A stretch of DNA of 64,000 nucleotides, taken from Caldilineaceae bacterium (GTDB lineage Bacteria > Chloroflexota > Anaerolineae > Caldilineales > Caldilineaceae). The stretch lies in assembly GCA_022842065.1 (NCBI GenBank), contig JALHQH010000051.1, positions 1 to 64,000 of the forward strand, read 5' to 3'. Position 1 is the stretch's first letter. Each line of letters opens with the position of its first letter. Made by a program: the position numbers and the translations under genes. The notes below the pieces were generated by a model that saw only the letters and a program-made list of their open reading frames with translations, searched no databases and was not told where the DNA came from. This document shows, piece after piece, positions 1 through 8,400 of the stretch.

Positions 1-17
1 CCCCTCGTTTCGGTCAG

Positions 18-81
18 CGTGCGTCGCACTGACCAAAGAATCTAGCGGACTGGAAACAGTTGGCGGTCAGTGCGACGCACG
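18..81. repeat. Inverted repeat, gtgcgtcgcactg family
   Basis: Perfect 17-bp arms at 18-34 and 65-81 with a 30-base loop lie downstream of the DinB-like gene. The same core with one base changed forms the hairpin at 58443-58506, and a variant core (tgtcgcactgcac) forms the one at 45774-45808. It may act as a terminator for the minus-strand gene, but there is no T-tract. Confidence 0.85.
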
Positions 82-152
82 CGATCCCGTTAGCCAGCAA
101 AACTCCGGTTCTCAACTTCACTTCAGTATAACGCTGCTGATGTGATTACATT

Positions 153-629
153 TTAGGCAATTGCGCCGCGCAGATCGGCCAGATGTAAAACTTCGTGGCC
201 GTGGATCGTTTCATAATATTGTTCGATGGTGATGATACCGCGGGCAGGGTGGCGACCGCTGAGCGCCCATTCCTCAGCCCGCAGCGAATTCATCACTTCG
301 AGCGTCTTGGCACGGGTAGCGACCAGCGCGCTGATCAGTTCGGCTGGCGTCGGGTCGCCGACCCGTTTGCTCACCCCCGCATTCCAACGGGCCAGATCAA
401 AGTCGGGGGGGACGGTCGCCTCGCCTTTACGGATCTTGTGCACTTGGATGCTCATCCCACGCTCGCTGTCAAGCAAGTGGCTGACGACAGTTTTGACGGT
501 CCACGGTTCGCCTTCACTGAAGACGGGCGTTGTCCACTGTTCCGGTTGCAGACTGTGAAGAAAGTTAAAGAGATCGCGACGCGATTCGCTCAGTTTTTGC
601 TGCCAGTGGCTGGCTTTCGGCTCGCTCAT
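153..629 (-). CDS. DinB-like four-helix metal-binding protein
   Basis: The 158-residue product fits the DinB/YfiT superfamily, small four-helix-bundle proteins that often bind a divalent metal and include thiol-dependent transferases. The usual three-histidine site is visible: H51 in the PWTVKTVVSHLLDSE stretch, then H145 and H149 in a HxxxH motif near the C-terminus. The length is normal and no signal peptide is seen, so it should be cytoplasmic. The ATG at 629 follows an AGGAG at good spacing. It appears to be a single gene; the upstream gap holds a short ggtgatta tandem repeat. The substrate cannot be told from sequence: family members include bacillithiol/mycothiol transferases and many of unknown function. 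Confidence 0.8.
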   Translation of the reverse strand: MSEPKASHWQQKLSESRRDLFNFLHSLQPEQWTTPVFSEGEPWTVKTVVSHLLDSERGMSIQVHKIRKGEATVPPDFDLARWNAGVSKRVGDPTPAELISALVATRAKTLEVMNSLRAEEWALSGRHPARGIITIEQYYETIHGHEVLHLADLRGAIA

Positions 630-640
630 GGTTGGCTCCT

Positions 641-673
641 GGTTAGTGATTGGGTGATTAGGTGATTCGTGAT
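641..673. repeat. Short tandem repeat of a ggtgatta-type octamer
   Basis: Four near copies of ggtgatt(a/g/c) lie just upstream of the DinB-like gene. The same unit builds the inverted repeat at 25728-25800. Confidence 0.6.
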
Positions 674-689
674 GCCAAACTGCGATACA

Positions 690-2024
690 CTAGGCCGGTT
701 GCGCCAGCAATTCTGCGTTCGTGATGCGAATCACGACGGGATTGGGCCAGCGGTTGTTGTTATACAGGCGTTGGGCGCGCATGGCTGAGATGTGTAAACC
801 GCCTTCATCTTGGGTCCAACTCGCTTTGGGATTGACCGCGGGCTTGTATTCCAGCACATGGCCGGACTGGCCTAGAATTTCTACGTCACTTTGCACCGTC
901 GCCCGCACTTGTTGCAGGGTAATCACCTTGCGTTCGCCTTTGGGCCACGGGGTGCCGGTAATGATGGCATAGACTGTGTTTTCGGCTTTGGCGCGCGTAT
1001 ACCAAACGGTATGATCAAGCGTCAATGGTTCGCGAATCACCGGCAGGGGCTGGACATTGTAGACGGCCTCGCCATTCACAAAAAGCCAGAGCGCCATTTC
1101 TTGGATGCGTGCCTCCTGTTCAACCGGGATCTCGCCATTGGGCTTGGGGCCGACATTGAGCAACAGATTGCCGCCTTTGGTGCGCGTCTCAATCAACATT
1201 TCAATCAGCTTGGTGCCCGATTTGTATTCCTCGTTGGTCGGTTTATAGGCCCATTGGGTGCCCAACGTAAAACAGGCTTCCCACGGTCCCGGCAAAGGTC
1301 GATCCGGGAGATGCTGTTCGGGGGTAGCCAGGTCGCCACGGGTGACGACAATGTTGGGTTGCAGTTCCCACGCCAATTGCTTCAGCCCCTCGGCTTCACC
1401 ATCAAAGAAGATGACGTCAACGGGGCCATAATTGTTCAATAATTCGCGCACTTGGGCCTGATTATGTGCCATCAGTTCGGGATTATGCAGGGGATTGGCC
1501 GCATTGCCGTCGCGGCTTACTTCGTGCCCCTGGCGATGCAGGATCCAGAAGTCGTCGGGCGAGAAATAGAAACCGATGGCAATGCCCCACTTACGAAAGG
1601 CGTCCACCAGTTCGCGGGTAATGTCACGGCCATAGGGGGTGCGCATAATATTAAATTCGGTGGTTTTTGTCTCAAACATACAAAAGCCACTGTGATGTTT
1701 GGTCGTAAAGACCACATATTTCATCCCCGCCACCTTGGCCAGCCGCGCCCACTCGTCGGGATCAAAGCGGGTGGGCAGAAAGGTCTGCGGCAGTTGCTGG
1801 AAAAAACGTTCGCGATAATCGGATGACGCGCCGACCAACGAATGACTGATCACCGAGCCAAGTTGGGCGTCTACACTCCAGTGGATAAACATGCCCAGCG
1901 CCTGGTCGGCAAACCAGGCCAGCCGCTCGGGACGATTGCCCGATTGGGTGGCAGCATCTTGGACGCGGCGCGCGACACCGGGGGTTTCCGTGCCGGGGGT
2001 TTCGGTCGAAGGGGTAGGTTGCAT
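690..2024 (-). CDS. Alpha-L-fucosidase, GH29 family
   Basis: The 444-residue product matches glycoside hydrolase family 29, retaining enzymes that release terminal L-fucose. Visible landmarks are the N-terminal barrel region GMFIHWS (44-50), the family hallmark TKHHSGFCMF (108-117), the DVIFFDGE strand with D208 as probable nucleophile, and GGNLLLNVGPKPNGEIP (284-300). The first 30 residues are Thr/Pro-rich with no hydrophobic core, so no export signal is seen and the enzyme probably acts in the cytoplasm on imported glycans. The ATG at 2024 follows AGGAA. The lone C-terminal beta-sandwich after about residue 340 fits short bacterial GH29 enzymes. The facing amidohydrolase at 2230-3060 could be a lactonase of sugar breakdown, so a small fucose-use module is possible. 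Confidence 0.88.
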   Translation of the reverse strand: MQPTPSTETPGTETPGVARRVQDAATQSGNRPERLAWFADQALGMFIHWSVDAQLGSVISHSLVGASSDYRERFFQQLPQTFLPTRFDPDEWARLAKVAGMKYVVFTTKHHSGFCMFETKTTEFNIMRTPYGRDITRELVDAFRKWGIAIGFYFSPDDFWILHRQGHEVSRDGNAANPLHNPELMAHNQAQVRELLNNYGPVDVIFFDGEAEGLKQLAWELQPNIVVTRGDLATPEQHLPDRPLPGPWEACFTLGTQWAYKPTNEEYKSGTKLIEMLIETRTKGGNLLLNVGPKPNGEIPVEQEARIQEMALWLFVNGEAVYNVQPLPVIREPLTLDHTVWYTRAKAENTVYAIITGTPWPKGERKVITLQQVRATVQSDVEILGQSGHVLEYKPAVNPKASWTQDEGGLHISAMRAQRLYNNNRWPNPVVIRITNAELLAQPA

Positions 2025-2121
2025 AGTGCGTTCCTCTCATTGTGCTGTCGGTTGATCTGCTGCTATAGTATATAACACCTTGCCGTGAAATTAGTTCTCG
2101 TTCTGCCGGTCTCCGGCGGAA

Positions 2122-2176
2122 TGCCAGGTGGACACTCGGCGTCCTTGCTGGCAGGACGCAGCGCGTCCACCTGGCA
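2122..2176. repeat. Nested inverted repeat in a divergent gap
   Basis: Outer 12-bp arms (2122-2133 and 2165-2176) enclose an inner gcgtcct/aggacgc stem (2139-2145 and 2153-2159). It lies between the divergent fucosidase and amidohydrolase genes, so it is not a simple terminator; it could fold in the leader of the amidohydrolase mRNA. Confidence 0.8.
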
Positions 2177-2229
2177 TAACGACGCGGAGCGTGGTTACGA
2201 GCAAAGACCACAAGACTAGGAGATGCAAG

Positions 2230-3060
2230 ATGATCATTGATACCCATACCCATTTTTATGATCCGCGCCGACCGCAGGGGATCCCGTGGCCACCGCCGGA
2301 AAATAAGTTGCTCTACCGGACGGTGCTGCCGGCGGACTTTGTGGCAGTGGCGGCCCCCCATGGGGTGACGAGCACGGTGGTGGTCGAGGCGAGTGCCTGG
2401 CCGGCGGACAATGGCTGGATCCTCGAGCTGGCAGCGCAGGATCCGACAATTGTGGGGTTAGTCGGCCAGGTCGCACCGAATCAGGCCGATTTTGGCGCCA
2501 TGTTGCAGCAATGGGCGGTGAACCCGCTTTTCCGGGGCATTCGCTGTGGTGGGCGCTATCTGGAAGCGATCGAAGCAGGGACATTTCTGGCCGACATGGC
2601 ACAACTAGCCGGCGCGGATCTCAGCCTGGATCTGCTGATACGGCAGGAACATTTTGTGGCAGCGAGCAAGTTGGCCCAGCAGTTCCCGGAACTGCGCATC
2701 ATTATTAACCACATTGGCCACATGCCGATTGATGGAGGGCCGATCAGCGCGGCGTGGGTTGATGGGTATGGGCAGTTGGCCGCGCAGCCGAATATCGCCA
2801 TGAAGGTTTCGGCCGTATTGGAGCAGAGTACGCTACAACCGGCCCCCGTTGATGTCGATTTTTATCGACCGACGTTGGACCTGTTATGGGCAAGCTTTGG
2901 GGCGGATCGGCTGATCTACGGCAGCAACTGGCCGGTGTTGGAACGGGCCGGTGACTATGGGGCAGCGATTAATGTAGTGAAGGGTTATTTTGCGGAAAAA
3001 GGGGAGACGGCCTATGCGCGCTATTTTTGGGAGAACGCAAAGCGGGTTTATCGCGTGTAA
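2230..3060 (+). CDS. Amidohydrolase-2 family TIM-barrel hydrolase (lactonase-like)
   Basis: The open frame extends upstream, but the ATG at 2230 follows AGGAG and begins directly with the metal-binding IDTHTHFYDP motif, giving 276 residues. Other family marks are the IINHIGHMP strand near residue 157 and YGSNWPV near 234, where Asn stands in place of the Asp seen in many relatives. The family (COG3618-like) includes L-fuconolactonase, 4-sulfomuconolactonase and dicarboxylate lactonases. No signal peptide. It is divergent from the GH29 fucosidase and convergent with the ABC exporter, with a 44-bp perfect palindrome after its stop. The fucose context makes an L-fuconolactone or related sugar lactone a reasonable guess, but the substrate is not proven. 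Confidence 0.82.
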   Translation: MIIDTHTHFYDPRRPQGIPWPPPENKLLYRTVLPADFVAVAAPHGVTSTVVVEASAWPADNGWILELAAQDPTIVGLVGQVAPNQADFGAMLQQWAVNPLFRGIRCGGRYLEAIEAGTFLADMAQLAGADLSLDLLIRQEHFVAASKLAQQFPELRIIINHIGHMPIDGGPISAAWVDGYGQLAAQPNIAMKVSAVLEQSTLQPAPVDVDFYRPTLDLLWASFGADRLIYGSNWPVLERAGDYGAAINVVKGYFAEKGETAYARYFWENAKRVYRV

Positions 3061-3121
3061 GGGGCAAGGGGACGCAGAGCGTCCTTGCTGCATTGCGCCG
3101 CGGAGCAGCGCAACGAGCAAT

Positions 3122-3165
3122 TTTCCGTCGTAGGGGCAAGGCATGCCTTGCCCCTACGACGGAAA
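3122..3165. terminator. 44-bp perfect palindrome between convergent genes
   Basis: The two halves match perfectly with no loop, centre at 3143/3144; the core reads gtaggggcaaggc and its complement. It ends one base before the stop codon of the minus-strand ABC gene and lies 61 bases after the stop of the plus-strand amidohydrolase, so it may terminate both. Same family as 54416-54443 and 61296-61359. Confidence 0.85.
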
Positions 3166-5121
3166 TCACCCCGTCGCTAAGGCCAGATCGTGGTGGTTCG
3201 CCCGCCCGTTGGCGCTGACTACTTCTTCCTGGCGTTGGAATTGGCTCATATAGAGATCGTAGTAGACCCCTTTGTGGGCCAATAGTTCCTCGTGGCGGCC
3301 GCGCTCGACGATTTCGCCTTTGACCAGCACAAGCACCTGATCAGCATTACGAATCGTGCTCAGGCGGTGGGCGATCACAAAGCTGGTGCGATTAGCCATG
3401 ATCTGCTCCAGCGCGGTTTGGATCTGCCGTTCGGTGCGCGTATCGACGCTGCTGGTTGCTTCGTCGAGGATCAGGATGCGTGGTTGGGCCAACGCGGCCC
3501 GGGCGATGGAGAGCAGTTGGCGTTGCCCCTGGCTCAAACCAGTGCCGCGTTCGCCGAGCACAGTGGCATAACCTTCCGGCAGGCGCTCGATAAAATCGTG
3601 GGCACGCGCCAGTTTGGCAGCTTCGATCACTTCGGCATCGCTCGCTTCAGGGCGGCCAAAGCGGATGTTATTCATGACGCTGTCGCTAAAGAGAAAGCTA
3701 TCTTGCAAGACGACCCCAATTTGTTGGCGCAGACTGGGCAGGGTGACATCGCGCACATCCACGCCGTCGATAGTCACCTGACCGCTGGTGGCATCATAGA
3801 AGCGGGGCAACAGGTTGACCAGCGTCGTCTTGCCGGCACCGGTCGGGCCGACAATCGCAATCGTTTGGCCCGGCTCGGCCACCAGGTCAATCCCACGCAG
3901 GACTGGTTCACCGCGTTTATACTCAGCACGCACCCCGGCATAGACAACCCGCCCGGTAATCGGCGGCAGGACCTGGGCATTCAATTTCTCCAGAATATCG
4001 GGGATCTCGTCGATCAACTCGAACAGTCGTTCGGCCCCGGCGATCGCACTCTGGATATTGGTCCAGAGCACACTGATCTGGGTGATGGGTTGGTTAAAAC
4101 GCTGCACATAGCCCAGGAAGGTGATAATCAAACCAAGCGAAACCGCCGCGCCGCCCAAGGTCAAGCCCCGCAACAAAAAGATGCCACCCACACCAGCCGT
4201 AATCGCAATCGCCAGATAGCCAAATGCTTCCAGCGCCGGCGAAAGGGCCGACGTATAGGCGACAGCGCGCACATTGGCATCACGGTTGGCCGCGTTACTC
4301 TGGGCAAAGCGCTCGATGTTCGCTTCTTCACGCCCAAAGGCTTGCACTTCGCGTACACCGGAAATACCCTCTTGCAACTCGGCGTTGACATCGCCGATCT
4401 TGCGTCGCGTTTCGCGGAAAGCCTTACGCGCCTGGTCGCTAAACCAAACGGTGACGACGACCATCAAGGGCAGCACCGCCAGGCTAATCAGCCCATAAAC
4501 CCAGTTGGTCGTCAACATGTTAAATGCCAGCCAGAAGAGCAACAGCCCCCCGCTGAGCACCTGCAACAAGGCAAAACCAATCGCCTGCTGGATCGTGCTC
4601 ACATCGTTGGTGATGCGGCTCATCAGATCGCCGGTTTCGTGTTCACTATAGAAACGCAGCGAGAGTTGATGGAATTGGGCAAAGACTTCCACCTGTAGTT
4701 GCCGCAACACATGTTGACCAGTCCAGCCCATGAGAAAGAACATGAGGCCACCGATCACCGACCCGCCAATAAATAGACCAGTCAGCAGCAATACCAATTG
4801 CAACAGGCCGGCGGCACGCATGGCTGGCGTGGCGTCGGCCGGCAAGGGATCATACCAGCAGTTGCTTTCCGCGGCGCTGACGGCTGGTGTAGTTGCCGCG
4901 GCCGGTTGCACCATAGCTGGCGTCAAATAACAGTCAACGGCCTGCCCGGTCAGTTGGGGTGCCAGCACTTGCACCCAGGCGTTGGCCACCAATAGCACAG
5001 CCGTCAGCAACAGCCAAGGCCAATAAGGTTTAAAATAGCGACTAAAACGGCCGACCGTGCGCCGTACACTCCGTGGTTTCATGACTTGGGTCTGCAATAA
5101 GTGACCCGGACCACCCATCAT
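3166..5121 (-). CDS. ABC exporter half-transporter, canonical-site subunit
   Basis: A 651-residue TMD-NBD half transporter of the multidrug/lipid exporter type. Six membrane segments fill about residues 30-345, including an extended extracellular loop after TM1 rich in Ala/Pro. The NBD has Walker A GPTGAGKTT, signature LSQGQRQ, Walker B followed by catalytic Glu (LDEATSSVD), and the switch His in VIAHRLST. The LSQGQ variant next to an intact Glu is typical of the partner that carries the working Walker site in heterodimeric exporters (TM288/LmrD/BmrD type). Its mate lies just upstream at 5266-7182. The ATG at 5121 follows AAGGAG. The substrate is unknown. Confidence 0.9.
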   Translation of the reverse strand: MMGGPGHLLQTQVMKPRSVRRTVGRFSRYFKPYWPWLLLTAVLLVANAWVQVLAPQLTGQAVDCYLTPAMVQPAAATTPAVSAAESNCWYDPLPADATPAMRAAGLLQLVLLLTGLFIGGSVIGGLMFFLMGWTGQHVLRQLQVEVFAQFHQLSLRFYSEHETGDLMSRITNDVSTIQQAIGFALLQVLSGGLLLFWLAFNMLTTNWVYGLISLAVLPLMVVVTVWFSDQARKAFRETRRKIGDVNAELQEGISGVREVQAFGREEANIERFAQSNAANRDANVRAVAYTSALSPALEAFGYLAIAITAGVGGIFLLRGLTLGGAAVSLGLIITFLGYVQRFNQPITQISVLWTNIQSAIAGAERLFELIDEIPDILEKLNAQVLPPITGRVVYAGVRAEYKRGEPVLRGIDLVAEPGQTIAIVGPTGAGKTTLVNLLPRFYDATSGQVTIDGVDVRDVTLPSLRQQIGVVLQDSFLFSDSVMNNIRFGRPEASDAEVIEAAKLARAHDFIERLPEGYATVLGERGTGLSQGQRQLLSIARAALAQPRILILDEATSSVDTRTERQIQTALEQIMANRTSFVIAHRLSTIRNADQVLVLVKGEIVERGRHEELLAHKGVYYDLYMSQFQRQEEVVSANGRANHHDLALATG

Positions 5122-5131
5122 AGGGTTTACT

Positions 5132-5250
5132 CCTTGCTAATGGTTAATGGAGAATAATTAATAATTAATGGTTAATGTTCGCAGGGGAGAGATTAGGGGC
5201 GATCCACGGCATTAACCATTAACCGTTTTCAATTTTCCATTAATTATTCA
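5132..5250. repeat. AT-rich inverted repeat in an operon gap
   Basis: Alternating taatggttaatg and aataattaat blocks are complementary to attaaccattaacc and ttaattatt blocks on the other side. It fills most of the 144-base gap between the two exporter genes and may set their relative expression. Confidence 0.65.
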
Positions 5251-5265
5251 TGCATTTGAATGCGA

Positions 5266-7182
5266 CTACGCCATCACTTCATCACCAACGGCTACTTTTT
5301 CACTGGCTGCCACTCCGGCAACATCCCCGGCAACATCCCCGGCAACATCCCCAGTAGCATCTTCCACCAGTTGGCTGCGGTAGATCTCCGCATAGAGTGG
5401 ATTGGTTTCGAGCAGATCGGCATGTTTGCCGCGGGCGACGATGCGCCCTTGGTCAAGTACCAGGATCTGGTCGGCGTTGAGGACGGTGCTAATGCGTTGG
5501 GCGATGACAAAACTGGTGCGCCCTTCCATCAGCTTGTCCAGCGCGCGCTGAATGGTGACTTCGGTGGCGACATCGACACTGCTGGTGGAATCATCGAGAA
5601 TCAGGATATGCGGGTTGAGCAGCAGGGCACGCGCAATGGCCACCCGCTGTTTCTGACCACCACTCAAGGTGGTGCCGCGTTCACCAACGCCCGTGTTATA
5701 ACCGTCCGGAAAGCTCATGATAAAGTCATGCGCCGCCGCGGCTTTGGCGGCTTCGATCACTTCGGCATCGCTGGCCTCGGGGCGACCAAAGGCAATATTG
5801 TCGCGAATGGTGCCGCTAAAGAGATTCGTCTCTTGGAGCACAATGCCAATGTGGCGACGCAGCGACTCAATCGTCACCTCACGCACATCGTTGCCGTCGA
5901 TGAGCACCTGGCCCTCGCTCACATCATAAAAGCGCGGGATCAAGTTAATGATTGTCGTTTTACCGCTGCCGGTGGCGCCCAGTAAGGCCACCGTCTCACC
6001 AGCTTGTGCGGCCAGGCTCACTTCCGAGAGCACGGGTTCGCCGCTGCTAAAGTAGCGGAAGGTGACATTGTTAAAGGCAACCTGCCCCTGGACCGCCGTC
6101 AACTCGTGTGCGCCGGGCTTGTCGGTGACTTCATTCTTCGTATCGAGAATTTCAAAGATGCGCGTGGCGCTGGCGCTCGCCTGGCTCATCTGCGAAATCA
6201 TAAAACCAAGCTGCCCAATCGGGAAGAAGACAAAGGTCAGATAGAGGCTAAATTTCTGCCACTCACCAATGGTCAACGTATTGTTGATAATCTGATTGCC
6301 GCCAAAATAGAGCACAACCGCCTGCCCTAATTGGGCCAACAGAAAGATGATCGGAAAGAGAAAACTAAAGACGCGGGCGAGATCAACTTGCTCTTGCATC
6401 AGATCATCAGCCTTGGCCCGGAAGCGCTGTTGCTCCTGTGGTTCACGGGCAAAGGCCTTGACGACCCGGATCCCGGCCAGATTTTCCTGCAAGACGGTGT
6501 TGAGGGCCGAGAGTTTGGTCTGCACCTTGATAAAGCGCGGTTGGCTAATTGCCCCAAAAACGGCAAAGAGCACCAACGCAATCGGTAGAATCGGCAGGAT
6601 GACCAATGTCAGCCGGCCATTTGTAATCGCGAGCATGGTTAGCGCGCCGACCAATAAAATCAGCGCTTGGACCGAGAGCAAAAGGCCCTGACCGATAAAG
6701 GTGCGCAACTTTTCCACATCATCGGTGGCACGGATCATCAGTTGCCCGGTCTGATTGCGGTCATGATAGCTAAAGGAAAGGCGCTGAATCTTGGCAAAGA
6801 GTTCGTTGCGAAATTCAAAGGCCAGATCCTGGCTCACCCGTTCCGCCATATAAGTTTGGGCAAAGGCAAAGAGGCCACGCATCACAGAAAAGAGCAGCAA
6901 AAGTGCTACCCCACTATACAGCGCACGCTCGGCGCGATCCAGCGCGGCGGGCGACATCCCTGCCCCCTGCGTCACCGCATCCAAGATATTTTGCACCATC
7001 TGCGGCACTAACAACTGCGCACCGATACTCAGCACTAACGACAGATAGGCAATGGTTGTTGTACGGCGATAGCGCCCCAGGTAACGCATGGCGCGGCCCA
7101 ACTGTTTGAAACTGCCCTTACCCCCGCGCTGTGTCGGCCCACCACCGCGGCCACCCCCACCCCGATTGGGTTGAAAAGCCAT
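5266..7182 (-). CDS. ABC exporter half-transporter, degenerate-site subunit
   Basis: A 638-residue TMD-NBD protein, first gene of the exporter pair. The ATG at 7182 is preferred because GAGGAG lies 7 bases upstream; a longer frame to 7218 lacks such a site. A Gly/Arg-rich N-terminus leads into six membrane segments, then an NBD with Walker A GATGSGKTT and signature LSGGQKQ. The catalytic Glu after Walker B is replaced by Asp (LDDSTSSVD) and the switch His by Gln (VIAQRIST). These are the standard substitutions of the non-hydrolysing site in heterodimeric exporters such as TM287. The C-terminus ends in a GDVA tetrapeptide repeated three times, encoded by a 12-bp tandem repeat at 5315-5350. Confidence 0.9.
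   Translation of the reverse strand: MAFQPNRGGGGRGGGPTQRGGKGSFKQLGRAMRYLGRYRRTTTIAYLSLVLSIGAQLLVPQMVQNILDAVTQGAGMSPAALDRAERALYSGVALLLLFSVMRGLFAFAQTYMAERVSQDLAFEFRNELFAKIQRLSFSYHDRNQTGQLMIRATDDVEKLRTFIGQGLLLSVQALILLVGALTMLAITNGRLTLVILPILPIALVLFAVFGAISQPRFIKVQTKLSALNTVLQENLAGIRVVKAFAREPQEQQRFRAKADDLMQEQVDLARVFSFLFPIIFLLAQLGQAVVLYFGGNQIINNTLTIGEWQKFSLYLTFVFFPIGQLGFMISQMSQASASATRIFEILDTKNEVTDKPGAHELTAVQGQVAFNNVTFRYFSSGEPVLSEVSLAAQAGETVALLGATGSGKTTIINLIPRFYDVSEGQVLIDGNDVREVTIESLRRHIGIVLQETNLFSGTIRDNIAFGRPEASDAEVIEAAKAAAAHDFIMSFPDGYNTGVGERGTTLSGGQKQRVAIARALLLNPHILILDDSTSSVDVATEVTIQRALDKLMEGRTSFVIAQRISTVLNADQILVLDQGRIVARGKHADLLETNPLYAEIYRSQLVEDATGDVAGDVAGDVAGVAASEKVAVGDEVMA
5315..5350. repeat. 12-bp tandem repeat, three copies, inside a CDS
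   Basis: The unit ccggcaacatcc encodes the GDVA repeats at the C-terminus of the exporter subunit. Copy number could change by slippage without shifting frame. Confidence 0.85.
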
Positions 7183-7377
7183 AATTTTCTCCTCGCTCTG
7201 CGCAGCATCAAGCCGCACCCAATGGACTTAATGATTCCCGTTCCAGTTGCGCTTGGCGTGTAAAATAACAATGCCAAGCAAACGGAATTGCTTAGCTGCT
7301 AAAGTATTCATATGGGTTAAGTATACCGCAGATCGAGGAGAATGGCCCTAACCGTTTTGGTAGGATTTTGGAATTGA

Positions 7378-7493
7378 GCAGGTAAATCGGTAAATCAGTA
7401 AATCAGTAAATCGGTAGATCGGTAGATCGGTAGATCGGTTCTGATGTACTTATCTACCGATTTACTGATTTACTGATTTACTGATTTACCTAC
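7378..7493. repeat. Hairpin of tandem octamers (ggtaaatc type)
   Basis: About seven copies of an 8-bp unit, ggtaaatc, agtaaatc or ggtagatc, run to about 7440. They are followed by a complementary tract made of gatttacc/gatttact units up to the stop of the next gene. Related arrays lie at 56146-56275 and 58934-59004. The rest of the 303-base gap 7183-7485 upstream of the exporter operon shows no gene and should contain its promoter. Confidence 0.85.
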
Positions 7494-8400
7494 CGCCCTC
7501 CACCAACAGTTCCGCCACGCGCATCGTAAATTCCCAGCCGTAGCCTTCGCCTTCGGTACTCCAGACGGCGGAGAGGACGGCTTGGGCAATGCCCCAATGG
7601 CGGACGCGTTCGCGGTCGAAGCCGAGCAGTTCGCTCAATTGATCAACGCGGCGGGTTAAAAGGGGCTGGAGATCAGGATAACGGTTGGCCAGATCGGTGG
7701 GGTTGTAGAGGAGGGCACCCAACTCGTAGCCAGGGTCGCCGACCAGCCCTTTGGGATCGATGATCAGCCAGGGGGCGCGTGCGGCGCGCAGAATATTGTG
7801 GTGGTGAAAGTCACCGTGGAGCAGCATGGGCGGCTGGTTGGTGGCGAGCAGATCGCGCACGATTGCTTCGGCGGTCGCCAACAGCCGTTCGTCAAGTGGA
7901 CCGGCTCCACCATCAAAGCGGTCACGATGTTGCCCAAAGGCCTGAAACCAACCGGCCACAGTGGGAAAGTGATGGTCAACCGGGGCCGGTCGCCAGAGGG
8001 TTTGTATCAGTTCGGCGGCAATTGCGGTGGCGGCTTCGTCATCGGCCAGCTCGGCCAGCATGGTGCCGGGGCGCAGCCGTTCCAGCAGCAACACCCCAGG
8101 CTCACGGTCAAAGGCCAGCAGTTGATTCACCCCTTCACCATTGTAGAGCAGCAACGCATCAATTTCACCATAATGTTCACCGTGGGGCGAACTGAGTTTG
8201 AGGACAGCTTCGCCGCCGTCAGCACGGACGACCGGCACCACATAGTTATACGACAGCGCAAAGGGCGATCCGATCTCGACCAGTGACCAGCGCTCGGCAT
8301 AGTGCGTAATTGTGGTAGGTAAGGCGGCTACCCAGGCGTGACCCTCGTCACCAAAAACATCGCCCATAAATTTGCGATAGTCGTTGGGAATCTCGATCAC
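7486..8400 (-). CDS. Aminoglycoside/hydroxyurea-type phosphotransferase (APH(6)/HUR family)
   Basis: The 304-residue product has the kinase-like fold of the APH(6)/hydroxyurea resistance family. Seen are a candidate ATP-binding Lys in EAVLKLS (K68), the catalytic loop HGDFHHHN with D197 and N202, and the metal-binding IDPKG with D215 followed by GDPGYELG. Length is normal. Its GTG start at 8400 overlaps the TGA of the upstream gene (GTGA), so translation is probably coupled. Members phosphorylate streptomycin-like aminoglycosides or hydroxyurea; environmental ones may act on other metabolites. Pairing with an ornithine-cyclodeaminase homologue suggests a metabolic role rather than resistance, but this is inference. 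Confidence 0.82.
   Translation of the reverse strand: MIEIPNDYRKFMGDVFGDEGHAWVAALPTTITHYAERWSLVEIGSPFALSYNYVVPVVRADGGEAVLKLSSPHGEHYGEIDALLLYNGEGVNQLLAFDREPGVLLLERLRPGTMLAELADDEAATAIAAELIQTLWRPAPVDHHFPTVAGWFQAFGQHRDRFDGGAGPLDERLLATAEAIVRDLLATNQPPMLLHGDFHHHNILRAARAPWLIIDPKGLVGDPGYELGALLYNPTDLANRYPDLQPLLTRRVDQLSELLGFDRERVRHWGIAQAVLSAVWSTEGEGYGWEFTMRVAELLVEGGR

Noticed and set aside
2128..2229. N-terminal extension of the amidohydrolase
   Set aside because: The GTG at 2128 lies inside the inverted repeat, and the metal motif begins right after the ATG at 2230, which has its own AGGAG.
3292..4698. Long open frame (468 codons) on the plus strand opposite the ABC exporter gene
   Set aside because: The opposite strand has a complete exporter with all motifs; the plus-strand translation shows no family features and has Asp/Gln/His/Arg-rich composition typical of antisense frames in GC-rich DNA.
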